Shown here in pieces: positions 17,445 to 26,232 of a stretch of 64,000 nucleotides of DNA. The stretch covers positions 1 through 64,000 of the forward strand of contig DXFL01000016.1 of NCBI GenBank assembly GCA_019114445.1, read 5' to 3'. The notes below the pieces were generated by a model. That model saw only the letters and a program-made list of their open reading frames with translations. It searched no databases and had not been told where the DNA came from. The DNA is from Candidatus Barnesiella excrementigallinarum (lineage in GTDB: Bacteria; Bacteroidota; Bacteroidia; Bacteroidales; Barnesiellaceae). How positions within the stretch are numbered: the first letter of the stretch is position 1; every line of letters begins with the position of its first letter. Made by a program: the position numbers and the translations under genes.

Positions 17445-17755
17445 TAAAAAATGGGCTCTCTTTCGCGATAGAGAGCCCATGTATAAAAATACGGGAGTGT
17501 TGCTGCTTCTTCGAACGGAACTAATTTTGTGTCGTATGGAAAACTTTGTTCCGCCATTGCGAGCATAGAGAGTTTTGTGAATCCTGTCGAAGTAAATTTT
17601 GCCGAATGAGGCAAATTAATCTCTATCTTGCAAATTAAATGTTTAAATTATGAGATATGATATTCATATTCTCATAGATATTCCCGTACTTATGTCCCCT
17701 CCAAAATGAACAAATCCAGTGCCTTAAAATAGGCTGTTTAGGTAACTTAAATGAT
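17445..17755 (-). ncRNA. Candidate structured non-coding RNA
   Basis: A minus-strand unit of about 300 nt is bounded by a promoter (TTG at 17787-17789, 20-nt spacer, TACCTTTG at 17759-17766) and a terminator (11-bp stem 17451-17461/17470-17480, then a T-rich tail). Inside are a 12-bp hairpin at 17649-17676, a 6-bp hairpin at 17598-17615 and a helix 17516-17521/17548-17553. No reading frame fits between promoter and terminator. It ends before the separate ssb promoter. It could be a 6S-like or Bacteroidales-specific RNA; the family is not identified. Confidence 0.45.
17451..17480 (-). terminator. Terminator upstream of ssb, minus strand
   Basis: An 11-bp GC-rich stem (ATGGGCTCTCT and its complement) around an 8-nt loop, followed on the minus strand by TTTTTTATTTA. 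It closes a transcript that starts further right, since ssb has its own promoter. Confidence 0.8.
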
Positions 17756-17758
17756 AGT

Positions 17759-17789
17759 CAAAGGTAAGCGTATAAAGGTAATTCGGCAA
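17759..17789 (-). promoter_or_regulatory. Promoter of the candidate RNA
   Basis: On the minus strand TTG at 17789-17787, 20 nt, then TACCTTTG at 17766-17759, matching the Bacteroidota consensus with no minus-strand gene downstream before the terminator. Confidence 0.5.
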
Positions 17790-17878
17790 TAGTATGGTAT
17801 GCGACTTTTTATATAACAGGCCTGTTTCGTGGATAAAAGGTAAAAAATAGGCGCTGACAGGTCTATTTTTATAAGCTA

Positions 17879-17912
17879 TTGGGAGCGGTGAGAAATTTTT
17901 TTTGTACATTTG
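17879..17912 (+). promoter_or_regulatory. Sensor kinase promoter
   Basis: TTGG at 17879-17882, 22 nt, TACATTTG at 17905-17912. The leader to the ATG at 18066 would be about 150 nt. Confidence 0.5.
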
Positions 17913-18065
17913 CTTTAAGATAAAATAAGTAATATTCGGGATTCCTGAGCAGGGACGTCCGTTTTTTGTTTACACAGTCTTTTCAGAAGAGGGAGTGAGT
18001 TGTTTTATCGTGCGGTAATTCCTTGTATTCTTAGGCTGTGTTTTTAAGAAGATAAGTTTTAATCC

Positions 18066-20084
18066 ATGAGAAAAATACATTTGGGGAGATTTTCGGCAAT
18101 AATCTTGTTATTTGTTTTAATTGGGAGTGGCTGTTCCACCCGAAAATCGGACGAAACGTCGTTCGATCAAATTAATCAGGCGATAAAAGATTCGTTGCGT
18201 ACTCGCAATATCTCTTTTATCGAGAAGGCAATCCGGCAAGGTAAGGCCGAAGCTCGGGACAGCGACGAGTATTATAATTTTGTGGTACAAGACATGGTGC
18301 GTTATTTTTATACGGCTCAACCCGATTCGATGATGCTCAGTACCGACAGTGTTGTTCGTTATGTGTCGAAAGAACCTTTTACCGAATTGCGCAATAGGTT
18401 GATGATTAAAAGTATGCAGGCAAAGGGGTTATATTATACACAATTTGTTTTTGATTCCGATTCGATGCTGTTTTATCAAAAGGAGGCTTGCCGTTATGCC
18501 GAGATGAATACCGATGTGGAGGAACAAATGTTGTGTTATGCCAACTTGGCCGATGCCTATAAGTTTAGCGGCGATTTGTCTATGAGCGCCATGACTTACC
18601 GACGAGCAATTGCATTGGCCGACTCCATTCATACTGCCAAAGAGAATTATATCCCGCTGTACAGCGGCTTGGCGGCGACTTATACGACCCTTCGCGATTT
18701 CGAACAGAGCGCTATTTGGTGGGACAAATGCGGTGAGTTGTGGGATTTGATGATGCTCTATGAGCAGTTCAATTACCTGAATAGCCGAGGGAACGATTAT
18801 TTTTATCAAGAGGATTACCAGCGGGCGTTGGAGACTTTTCTCCAACTCGATTCTTTTTTGCAAGAACATCCCGATATGGAGTGGGAACGGCATTTTTGTA
18901 AAGCCAATCTGTCGGATATTTATTTGAAACTGCATGAGCCGGAGAAGGCAAAACCTTTGATTGGTGAAACTTTGGAATATTTCGGGTCGAGTGGGTATAA
19001 CGAAATGGCACTGGATCATCTTCATACGCAGCAAATGGAACTTGCCTTGCAAGAACACGATTTCCGCAAAGCCGATGAACTGGTTGCCCGATATCCATTT
19101 ACAACCGAGATGCGTTCGGAACAAGGATTGTTGCGATTGGATTTTTTGAAACGGTTTTATGTGGCTAAGTCCGATTGGAAGAGGGCTTTTGAATACGAGG
19201 AAGCATATACTACCCTATCCGATTCGTTGCGTAACGAGCGGGTAAGAATGAAAACGGCCGAGGTGCGAATGCGTTATGAGCGCGATGCTACTATCTTGAA
19301 CCAATATTTGGTTATTAGCGATAAGGAAGCCGAGTTGATGAGAATCTATGCGCTGTTGGCTGGGATAACAGCCGTTGTATTGGCTCTGGTGATGTGGTAT
19401 TTTTATCATCGTAAGCAGGTAAAGTTGCGTGAGGAGCAAATGCTTCGCCGAATCGTTTCCATGAAGATGGAAAATGCGCGTAACCGCATTACTCCGCATT
19501 TTATTTATAATGCCCTTAACCATGAGTTGCTGGCCCGGCAAGAGGGGCGTCCTTCGTCGTTGGGCGTATTGGTCGATATGCTTCGGCAAGGGCAGTCGTT
19601 GGCGAGTGTTTTTTGTACAACGCTTCGCGAGGAGTTGGATTTTATCAATTTGTATGTGGCGGTCGAAGGGGAATCGTTGGGCGGCAATTTCGAATATAAG
19701 GTATCGGTTGCCGAGGATGTCGACTTGAACGAGGTGCGCTTGCCCTCGATGATGGTGCAGATATTTGTCGAGAATGCGATAAAACACGGATTGAAGTCGC
19801 TGCCTCGCGAGGCAGATAAGCACTTGACCGTACAAGTCCTCCACCGGGAGGATGCAATCCAGATCGAGGTACTTAACAACGGTCCTTTACCGGTTTTGCA
19901 GAGTGGCAGGGACAAATCGCAAACTGGGTTGAGGGTTGTTTCGCAAATTATACAGTTGCTTAATACCCGTAATAAACGTCATATGAGATTTGATTTGTGT
20001 GATTATCACGGCCCTGATGGGGAACAGGGTTGTCGGGCATTGTTGGTTATCCCCGATGGATATAATTTCGATATGAATGAATAA
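18066..20084 (+). CDS. TPR lipoprotein sensor histidine kinase, LytS/His_kinase type
   Basis: A 672-residue membrane sensor. The N-terminal signal has a possible lipobox (C23). Residues about 60-400 are helical TPR-like repeats, presumably outside the cytoplasm. One transmembrane helix (about 425-447) follows, then a cytoplasmic His_kinase domain with H478 in TPHFIYNAL and the N-box FVENAIKHG (N570). It precedes a LytTR response regulator by 2 nt, so the two form a two-component pair. The stimulus is unknown. Both a lipid anchor and a transmembrane helix may be present, which is unusual; the signal may instead be cleaved or kept. Confidence 0.85.
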   Translation: MRKIHLGRFSAIILLFVLIGSGCSTRKSDETSFDQINQAIKDSLRTRNISFIEKAIRQGKAEARDSDEYYNFVVQDMVRYFYTAQPDSMMLSTDSVVRYVSKEPFTELRNRLMIKSMQAKGLYYTQFVFDSDSMLFYQKEACRYAEMNTDVEEQMLCYANLADAYKFSGDLSMSAMTYRRAIALADSIHTAKENYIPLYSGLAATYTTLRDFEQSAIWWDKCGELWDLMMLYEQFNYLNSRGNDYFYQEDYQRALETFLQLDSFLQEHPDMEWERHFCKANLSDIYLKLHEPEKAKPLIGETLEYFGSSGYNEMALDHLHTQQMELALQEHDFRKADELVARYPFTTEMRSEQGLLRLDFLKRFYVAKSDWKRAFEYEEAYTTLSDSLRNERVRMKTAEVRMRYERDATILNQYLVISDKEAELMRIYALLAGITAVVLALVMWYFYHRKQVKLREEQMLRRIVSMKMENARNRITPHFIYNALNHELLARQEGRPSSLGVLVDMLRQGQSLASVFCTTLREELDFINLYVAVEGESLGGNFEYKVSVAEDVDLNEVRLPSMMVQIFVENAIKHGLKSLPREADKHLTVQVLHREDAIQIEVLNNGPLPVLQSGRDKSQTGLRVVSQIIQLLNTRNKRHMRFDLCDYHGPDGEQGCRALLVIPDGYNFDMNE

Positions 20085-20086
20085 GT

Positions 20087-20854
20087 ATGGATACCATGAT
20101 TAATACGCTAATTATCGATGACGATAATCCGTCGGTACTTGTTTTGACCGAGCGGTTGAAAGCGTTTTCCGATGTGCAGATAGTGGCTACCGCGCACAAT
20201 GGCGAGGGGGGTAGGAATGCCGTTATGAAATATAAACCCGATTTGTTGTTTCTCGACATAGAGTTGCCGGATATTTCGGGATTGGATTTCTTGTCTTCGC
20301 TCGACAAGAATATCGATTGGGATATGAAGGTCGTATTTTATACTTCATACGAGAAGTATTTGTTGCAGGCTTTGCGGTTGCAGGCTTTTGATTTCTTGTT
20401 GAAGCCTGTTAATGAAAACGAATTGTCATTGGTAATGAATAGGTTTTATCTGCACAGGGAGGGCAAGGACAATCTCTTGCGGCAGAATTCGCCGTCGAGA
20501 TGGATGCCGCTTTCGGTTAAGTCTGTATTGATTACGACCATTACCAACGACAAACTTATTGTCCGTCCCGAAAATATAGGTTATTTCAAGTATGATTCGG
20601 ACCGTAAGTTGTGGAAAGTGGTGCTGAATAGCCTGCAATACTTTATCCTTAAACATCAAACAACGGCCGATACGATTTTGAGCTATGCTCCCGAATTTAT
20701 ACAAATACATAAATCGTATATTATCAATATCAATTATTTGTATATTATTTCGGAGAATAGCTGTACGTTATTACCGCCGTTCAATAAAGTATCGGAACTT
20801 AAAATCAGTAAGATGTATAAAAAGAAATTGCTGGATAAATTCTACGATATGTAA
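20087..20854 (+). CDS. LytTR-family response regulator
   Basis: A 255-residue regulator with an N-terminal receiver domain (acidic pair near D11-D13, phospho-acceptor D57 in LLFLDIELPD, T86/S87 and K106-P107) and a C-terminal LytTR DNA-binding domain (about 150-250, with the family segment FIQIHKSYIININYL). It is almost certainly phosphorylated by the kinase encoded directly upstream. Target genes are not evident. The arginine operon starts on the other strand downstream and converges on it. Confidence 0.92.
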   Translation: MDTMINTLIIDDDNPSVLVLTERLKAFSDVQIVATAHNGEGGRNAVMKYKPDLLFLDIELPDISGLDFLSSLDKNIDWDMKVVFYTSYEKYLLQALRLQAFDFLLKPVNENELSLVMNRFYLHREGKDNLLRQNSPSRWMPLSVKSVLITTITNDKLIVRPENIGYFKYDSDRKLWKVVLNSLQYFILKHQTTADTILSYAPEFIQIHKSYIININYLYIISENSCTLLPPFNKVSELKISKMYKKKLLDKFYDM

Positions 20855-20878
20855 AATTTCCCCAGCAATCGGATTCTT

Positions 20879-21667
20879 TTATTTGGAGGCTTTAAGCCCT
20901 CGGATTACGGCTGCCGAAAAGCCGGCAGCTTCCATTTCGTTTAAGCCTTTGATGGTGATACCGCCGGGAGTGGTTACCTTGTCTATTTCTATTTCGGGGT
21001 GGTTGCCGCTGGCGAGCAGCAGCTCTGCAGCACCTTTTACTGTTTGTTCTACGAGCAAGGCCGCGTCTTTGGGATAAAATCCCATTTCTATACCACCTTC
21101 GATGGCCGCTCTTATGTAGCGCATGGCAAAGGCTGTGCCGCAAGAACAGAGGGCTGTGCCGGCTGTCATGAGGCTTTCGTCGACAATCAAACTTTTTCCT
21201 ACGCTGTCGAACATTTCCCGAATGCAATCGACCTGCTCGGGTACCGCATTGTAAGGTGTAAGGAGTGTCATACTTTGTCGGACGGCGATGGCTGTGTTGG
21301 GCATGGCGCGGACGATTGCAGGGAGGGCATCGGCTGATGCGAAAAGTCCGGCAAGGCGTTCGATGGTGGCTCCGGCTACAACCGATACGATGATTTGCCG
21401 GGGCAGGTCGAGCGCTTTACGTATGTCGATGGCTACGCTGTCGAGCACCCACGGTTTCACCGCCAAAATAATAATATCGGCATTTTTGATTGCCTCTTTG
21501 TTGTCGGTCGTGGTATGAATCGACGGGTTGAATGTTTTGAGTAAATCCAGTTTCTCTTTTCCCCGGTTGCTTACGGTGATGTCGTCCGGGATAACAAAGG
21601 TACTTTGTGCCAACCCGCGGGCTATGGCTCCACCCATATTCCCGCCTCCTATAATGGTTATTTTCAT
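20879..21667 (-). CDS. proC: Pyrroline-5-carboxylate reductase
   Basis: A 262-residue NAD(P)H-dependent enzyme that makes proline from pyrroline-5-carboxylate. The N-terminal Rossmann motif is GGGNMGGA (residues 7-14), and the C-terminus carries the P5CR pattern TPGGITIKGL. It overlaps argD by 4 bp and is the last gene of the arg operon, so arginine control may also reach proline synthesis. The family is short and well defined, so confidence is high. Confidence 0.95.
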   Translation of the reverse strand: MKITIIGGGNMGGAIARGLAQSTFVIPDDITVSNRGKEKLDLLKTFNPSIHTTTDNKEAIKNADIIILAVKPWVLDSVAIDIRKALDLPRQIIVSVVAGATIERLAGLFASADALPAIVRAMPNTAIAVRQSMTLLTPYNAVPEQVDCIREMFDSVGKSLIVDESLMTAGTALCSCGTAFAMRYIRAAIEGGIEMGFYPKDAALLVEQTVKGAAELLLASGNHPEIEIDKVTTPGGITIKGLNEMEAAGFSAAVIRGLKASK

Positions 21668-22788
21668 GTGAGTATATTTTTAAGTTTACCGATAAAACAA
21701 TCGGCTTGTTCTTTCGATAACGACAGGGGCGGCAACAGACGGATTACGTTTGTGCCCGAGGCTCCGGTGAATACGTGTTGTTCGAACAGCAGTTTATGGC
21801 GCAACTCTTTCACGGGATAGTCGAATTCGAGCCCTATCATCAGCCCTTTACCGCGTACCTCTTTGATTTGCGGTATGGTTTTGAGTTGCGAGATGAGGTA
21901 CTCTCCCACGGTAGCGGCATTCTCGACCAGCTTCTCATTTTCCATGACATCGAGGACGGCACAAGCGGCTGTACAAGCTAAGTGATTCCCGCCGAATGTG
22001 GTTCCTAACATACCGTAAACAGGGGTGAAGTCGGGGCTGATAAGCACACCTCCGATGGGGAAGCCGTTGCCCATACCTTTGGCCATGGTAATCAAGTCGG
22101 GACGTATGCCGGCGTGCTGGTGGGCGAAGAATTTACCGGTACGGCCGTACCCCGACTGTACTTCGTCGAGAATGAGTACGACGCCGTGTTGGGTACAAGC
22201 CTCCCGCAACGCTTTCAAGAATTGCACTTCGGGCATTTGTATACCGCCTACGCCTTGTATTCCTTCGATGATTACGGCGCACACGTCGCCTGCCGCCATC
22301 TCGGCTTTTACCCGTTCGATGTCGTTGAGCGGAAGGAAGGCCACCTCGAAAGTGTCGTTGATGGGCGCTACGATTTTGGGATTGTCGGTCACTTTCACGG
22401 CCGCCGAAGTCCGTCCGTGGAAGGCTTTGGAAAAGGCGATAACCTTTTTCTTCCCGGTGTGGAACGAGGCCAGTTTCAGCGCATTTTCGTTGGCCTCGGC
22501 TCCCGAATTGATAAGGAACAGGGCATAATCGTCATATCCCGATAGTTTGCCCAGCTTGTCGGCCAACCGTTGTTGCAGGCTGTTGACCACCGAGTTGGAA
22601 TAGAAGATGAGTTTTTGAGCCTGTTGGGTTATTTTCTCTACATAGTAAGGGTGGGAGTGCCCGATAGAGATGACGGCGTGCCCGCCGTAGAGATCGAGGT
22701 ATTCGGTTCCCCGGGTATCGTAGGTATGGCACCCTTTTCCCGATTCTATTTCTATGTCGAATAACGGATATACGTCGAATAGTTTCAT
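21664..22788 (-). CDS. argD: Acetylornithine (or succinylornithine) aminotransferase
   Basis: A 374-residue class III PLP aminotransferase. The PLP-binding lysine lies in the TMAKGMGNGFPIGG segment, and the DEVQSGYGRTG motif is clear. It transfers an amino group from glutamate to the acylated glutamate semialdehyde. In Bacteroides fragilis the pathway runs on N-succinyl rather than N-acetyl intermediates, so the substrate here may be N-succinylglutamate semialdehyde (family knowledge, not visible in the sequence). It follows argC by 11 nt. Confidence 0.93.
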   Translation of the reverse strand: MKLFDVYPLFDIEIESGKGCHTYDTRGTEYLDLYGGHAVISIGHSHPYYVEKITQQAQKLIFYSNSVVNSLQQRLADKLGKLSGYDDYALFLINSGAEANENALKLASFHTGKKKVIAFSKAFHGRTSAAVKVTDNPKIVAPINDTFEVAFLPLNDIERVKAEMAAGDVCAVIIEGIQGVGGIQMPEVQFLKALREACTQHGVVLILDEVQSGYGRTGKFFAHQHAGIRPDLITMAKGMGNGFPIGGVLISPDFTPVYGMLGTTFGGNHLACTAACAVLDVMENEKLVENAATVGEYLISQLKTIPQIKEVRGKGLMIGLEFDYPVKELRHKLLFEQHVFTGASGTNVIRLLPPLSLSKEQADCFIGKLKNILT

Positions 22789-22799
22789 GTGTTGAATGT

Positions 22800-23768
22800 T
22801 TAAAAAGCCGAAGGTTTGAGCTGCAAGCCAACCCGTTCGTGTAACCCGAAGAGGAGGTTCATATTATGCACGGCTTGTCCCGATGCGCCTTTGAGCAGGT
22901 TGTCGATCACCGAAACGATGAGCAGCTTGTTGTCGTGCTTTTCGAGATACAACAGGCATTTGTTGGTGTTGACCACCTGTTTCAAGTCGGGCATTTTGTC
23001 GGTCAGGAACGTGAAGTTGTGGTCGTCGTAATAGTCGTTGTACAAATCTTTCAGCAGGTTCAGTTCCACCGGGCAGTCGAGGTATAGCGAAGCAAAGATA
23101 CCCCGGGAAAAGTTGCCCCTCACGGGTATGAAGTTGATCGGTGCCGAAAAACTGGTCTGCAACTTGGAGAGGCTTTGCCTTATTTCGGCAAGGTGCTGGT
23201 GGGTGAAAGGTTTGTAAATAGATATATTGTCGTTTCTCCAACTGAAATGCGATGTGGGCGAGGGCTTTTGCCCTGCGCCGGTCGAGCCGGTAATGGCATG
23301 GACGTGTATCTCGCTGTTGAGCAACAAGTTCTTGGCCAATGGGAGTAGTGCCAACTGAATAGCCGTGGCAAAACAACCGGGATTGGCCACCCGTTTGGCG
23401 CGAATGATGTATTTCCGGTTCAGCTCGGGCAGGCCGTAGACAAAGTCGTTACCGGGAGTGTCGAGCCGATAGTCGGTCGAAAGGTCGATGATTCGCAACT
23501 CTTCGGGCAGCGAATGGCTTTCCATGAACTTGCGGGTGTCGCCGTGTGCCGTGCAGAAGAAAAGCAGGTCGATTTCGTCGAAGGGCATTTGGTCAGTAAA
23601 CCGGAGTTCGGTTTCGCCGTACAAGCCGGTATGCACGTCGGTTATTTTGTTGCCGGCATTGCTTTCGCTGTGAATGAAAACGATTTCGACATCGGGGTGG
23701 TTGATTAATAATCTGATCAATTCTCCGGCGGTGTAGCCTGCACCTCCGATGATACCTACTTTTATCAT
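22800..23768 (-). CDS. argC: N-acetyl-gamma-glutamyl-phosphate reductase
   Basis: A 322-residue NADPH-dependent reductase for the third step of ornithine synthesis. The N-terminus has GIIGGAGYTAGEL, and the catalytic cysteine is C132 in ANPGCFATA. Further family segments are the GSTGAGQKP loop and the HQHLAEI motif. It lies 42 nt after argG. As with argD, the acyl group may be succinyl in this order. The length is normal for the short ArgC type. Confidence 0.95.
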   Translation of the reverse strand: MIKVGIIGGAGYTAGELIRLLINHPDVEIVFIHSESNAGNKITDVHTGLYGETELRFTDQMPFDEIDLLFFCTAHGDTRKFMESHSLPEELRIIDLSTDYRLDTPGNDFVYGLPELNRKYIIRAKRVANPGCFATAIQLALLPLAKNLLLNSEIHVHAITGSTGAGQKPSPTSHFSWRNDNISIYKPFTHQHLAEIRQSLSKLQTSFSAPINFIPVRGNFSRGIFASLYLDCPVELNLLKDLYNDYYDDHNFTFLTDKMPDLKQVVNTNKCLLYLEKHDNKLLIVSVIDNLLKGASGQAVHNMNLLFGLHERVGLQLKPSAF

Positions 23769-23810
23769 AATTACGGGTTTAAATAGTTTTTGCGGGCTCT
23801 AATCTACGAT

Positions 23811-25013
23811 TTATTTTTTGTTTTTATTTTGTATGGAATAGAAAATTTTCATTTGGTTTCCCAAAATTTTGGTAAATCCTTTTACGTCGTCGGCGCTCCA
23901 AGCCTTGTTTACCTCGCCGTATTCGCCGAAGTCGGTCTTCATCAAATCGAAGTCGCTTTCGACACCTACCAGCACATACCGATAGGGATGCAACTCGACG
24001 ATTACCCGGCCGGTAACGTTTTGTTGCGAGCTGTCGAGGAAGGCTTCGATGTCGCGCATAACCGGTTCGAGGTATTGGGCTTCGTGCAGGAACATACCAT
24101 ACCATGTACCCACTTGGTCTTTCCAATATTGTTGCCATTTGGTGAGGGTATGTTTTTCGAGCATTTTGTGGGCGGCGATGATGAGCATGGGGGCGGCGGC
24201 TTCGAATCCTACACGGCCTTTAATGCCAATGATGGTGTCGCCTATGTGCATATCACGTCCGATGGCGTATGGGGCGGCGATGGCTTCGAGTGCTTGGATG
24301 GCCGCCACTTTGTTGTCGTAGGCTTTTCCGTCGATGGCGGCAATCTCGCCATGAACGAAGTCGATGGTAATCGTTTGGCTTTGGGTGGCTGTCATTTGCG
24401 AAGGATAAGCCTCTTCGGGGAGGGTTTGATTGCTTTTCAGGGTCTCTTTCCCTCCAATACTGGTTCCCCACAACCCTTTGTTGATAGAGTATTCCATCTT
24501 TTTGAAATCGGCGGTGTAACCATGTTTTTTCAGATACTCTATTTCGTATTCGCGGGTAAGGGTCATATCGCGGGTGGGGGTAATGATTCCGATTTCGGGA
24601 GCCAAGATCTGGAAGGTGAGGTCGAACCGTACTTGGTCGTTTCCTGCACCTGTACTGCCGTGAGCCACATAGTCGGCTCCTATCTCTTTGGCGTAATTGA
24701 TGATGGCGATGGCTTGGAAAATCCGTTCGGAACTTACCGAGATGGGGTAGGTGCCGTTTCGGAGGACATTCCCGAACACCATATATTTGATACTTTTTTG
24801 GTAATATTCTTGTGTGATGTCGAGCGAAGCGTGTTTTACAGCCCCCAGTTTGTAGGCTCTCTCTTCGATCGATTTCAGCTCTTTTTCGCTGAACCCTCCG
24901 GTGTTGGCGATGGCGGTATATACATCGTATCCGCACTCTTCCGACAGGTATTTTACACAGAACGAGGTATCCAAACCTCCGCTAAATGCCAGTACTACTT
25001 TCTTTTTTGCCAT
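23811..25013 (-). CDS. argG: Argininosuccinate synthase
   Basis: A 400-residue ligase that joins citrulline and aspartate using ATP. The N-terminal P-loop is AFSGGLDTS, and the AHGSTGAGNDQVRF and SINKGLWGTSIGG segments are family signatures. It sits 10 nt after the GNAT gene in the arg operon. No argF or argH lies in the window. A long open frame on the opposite strand (23790-25301) is a composition artefact of this gene. Confidence 0.96.
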   Translation of the reverse strand: MAKKKVVLAFSGGLDTSFCVKYLSEECGYDVYTAIANTGGFSEKELKSIEERAYKLGAVKHASLDITQEYYQKSIKYMVFGNVLRNGTYPISVSSERIFQAIAIINYAKEIGADYVAHGSTGAGNDQVRFDLTFQILAPEIGIITPTRDMTLTREYEIEYLKKHGYTADFKKMEYSINKGLWGTSIGGKETLKSNQTLPEEAYPSQMTATQSQTITIDFVHGEIAAIDGKAYDNKVAAIQALEAIAAPYAIGRDMHIGDTIIGIKGRVGFEAAAPMLIIAAHKMLEKHTLTKWQQYWKDQVGTWYGMFLHEAQYLEPVMRDIEAFLDSSQQNVTGRVIVELHPYRYVLVGVESDFDLMKTDFGEYGEVNKAWSADDVKGFTKILGNQMKIFYSIQNKNKK

Positions 25014-25023
25014 GGTGTATTTG

Positions 25024-25587
25024 TTATTTTTGTCCTTGATTATCGTTTGTTTCGTGTTCGTGCGGGTCGTAGAGCATTCCCGTGCACAGGCACATACGCC
25101 TGTTGTTCCGTTGCAGAATGTCGAAGTTCACGCAACTTTCGCATCCTTTCCAAAAGGCGGGATCGTCGGTTAACGAGGCGAAAGCCACGGGGCGGTAACC
25201 CAACTCGTTGTTTATTTTCATTACGGCTTCGCCGGTTGTCAACCCGAATATTTTGGCTTCGGGGAATCGTTCCCGCGACAGTTCGAAGGCTTTGCGTTTG
25301 ATACGTTTGGCCAATCCGTGTCCGCGATAGGTATCGACCACAATTAATCCCGAATTGGCGACGAATTGTTTGTTGCTCCAACTCTCGATATAGCAGAATC
25401 CGGCGAATTTGTCACCTTCTAATGCGATAATTGCTTTCCGTTCGAGCATTTTCTGTTTTACATATTCGGGGGAACGTTTGGCGATACCGGTTCCTCTTAT
25501 TTTTGCAGCTCTCTCGATGGTATCGAGAATGGTATCGACGTATTTTATATGACGTTCGTCGGCTACGATAACTTGTATTTCTTCCAT
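25024..25587 (-). CDS. GNAT acyltransferase of the arginine operon
   Basis: A 187-residue GNAT protein; the acyl-CoA motif is DTYRGHGLAKRI (about residues 85-96). Its place between argR and argG suggests it is the N-acyl-glutamate synthase starting arginine synthesis, either acetyl- or succinyl-CoA dependent. It is not the long ArgA of E. coli. The C-terminus carries C149, C152, C166 and C168 with H176 and H178 behind, a pattern that could bind a metal. The acyl donor cannot be read from sequence. Confidence 0.78.
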   Translation of the reverse strand: MEEIQVIVADERHIKYVDTILDTIERAAKIRGTGIAKRSPEYVKQKMLERKAIIALEGDKFAGFCYIESWSNKQFVANSGLIVVDTYRGHGLAKRIKRKAFELSRERFPEAKIFGLTTGEAVMKINNELGYRPVAFASLTDDPAFWKGCESCVNFDILQRNNRRMCLCTGMLYDPHEHETNDNQGQK

Positions 25588-25638
25588 AATGCGAGACTCT
25601 TTTCTCCTTGAAAGTGTGTATTTTGTTATGTTATAAGA

Positions 25639-26124
25639 TTAATTGTGCAAATCGGGCATAAATGGCGACAGAGCCAGCATGGCCTGTTGGTGATTTATGT
25701 TTTCTTCGAGGATAACCAGCACCGTGTCGTCTCCGGCAATCGTTCCCAATACTTCGGGCGGCGTGTTGCTGTCGATGTCGTAGGCTAAACTTCCGGCATA
25801 TCCGGGACGGGTTTTAATGACCGCCAAGTTTCCCGAAAAGTTAATCGAGATAAAACCGCCGGGGACTTGCCGTTCGGGGGCCTCGGCCAGTTTTTCCTGC
25901 ATGAGTTTGCCTACGCTCCCTATTTCGGGCATAATGTAAACGTACGAGCCATCGTTGCCCGGAACTTTGGCAATACGTAGCTGCTTCAAGTCGCGAGATA
26001 GGGTAGCTTGGGTTAAATCGAAGCCCTGTTCGTGCAGTTTTTGCAGTATTTCGTCTTGACTTTTTACTCTTGAATGGATAATAATTTCCCGAATGGCTTG
26101 CAATCGGGATGCTTTATTTTTCAT
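25639..26124 (-). CDS. argR: Arginine repressor
   Basis: A 161-residue ArgR/AhrC-type regulator. The N-terminal winged helix (about 5-70) has TQATLSRDLKQLRIAKV, and the C-terminal hexamerisation/arginine domain has TIAGDDTVLVI. It heads the arg operon and probably represses it when arginine is bound. The ATG at 26124 follows a TATATTTG -7 element and an ARG-box-like palindrome that covers the expected start of transcription, which fits autoregulation. Confidence 0.95.
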   Translation of the reverse strand: MKNKASRLQAIREIIIHSRVKSQDEILQKLHEQGFDLTQATLSRDLKQLRIAKVPGNDGSYVYIMPEIGSVGKLMQEKLAEAPERQVPGGFISINFSGNLAVIKTRPGYAGSLAYDIDSNTPPEVLGTIAGDDTVLVILEENINHQQAMLALSPFMPDLHN

Positions 26125-26138
26125 ATCTGTGATGAGTT

Positions 26139-26161
26139 TGAATAATTATGCGGCAAATATA
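26139..26161 (-). promoter_or_regulatory. arg operon -7 element and overlapping ARG-box-like operator
   Basis: On the minus strand the -7 box TATATTTG is at 26161-26154. Directly downstream, 26139-26152 reads TGAATAATTATGCG on the plus strand, close to the ARG-box half-site arrangement TGAAT-4-ATTCA. A repressor bound here would block the RNA polymerase start region. Confidence 0.55.
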
Positions 26162-26232
26162 AGCTAAAAATGCAAATAATGGATATATTTTTGAATATTT
26201 TTTACAATAAAGGGCGAAAAACAAGTTTCGAT

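Larger units (their letters stand above)
17259..18065. other. Long gene-poor interval with ssb promoter, candidate RNA and kinase promoter
   Basis: No convincing protein gene is present. From left to right it holds the ssb leader and -7 element (17373-17380, minus), a strong minus-strand terminator (17451-17480), several hairpins, a minus-strand promoter (17759-17789) and the kinase promoter (17879-17912, plus). The 88-codon minus frame at 17348-17614 runs straight through the terminator and is not accepted. Confidence 0.6.

Noticed and set aside
17348-17614. 88-codon minus frame upstream of ssb
   Set aside because: It begins with TTG, runs through a strong terminator and across the ssb -7 box, and resembles no family.
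23790-25301. 503-codon frame opposite argG
   Set aside because: It is a shadow of argG and the GNAT gene with no recognisable domain.
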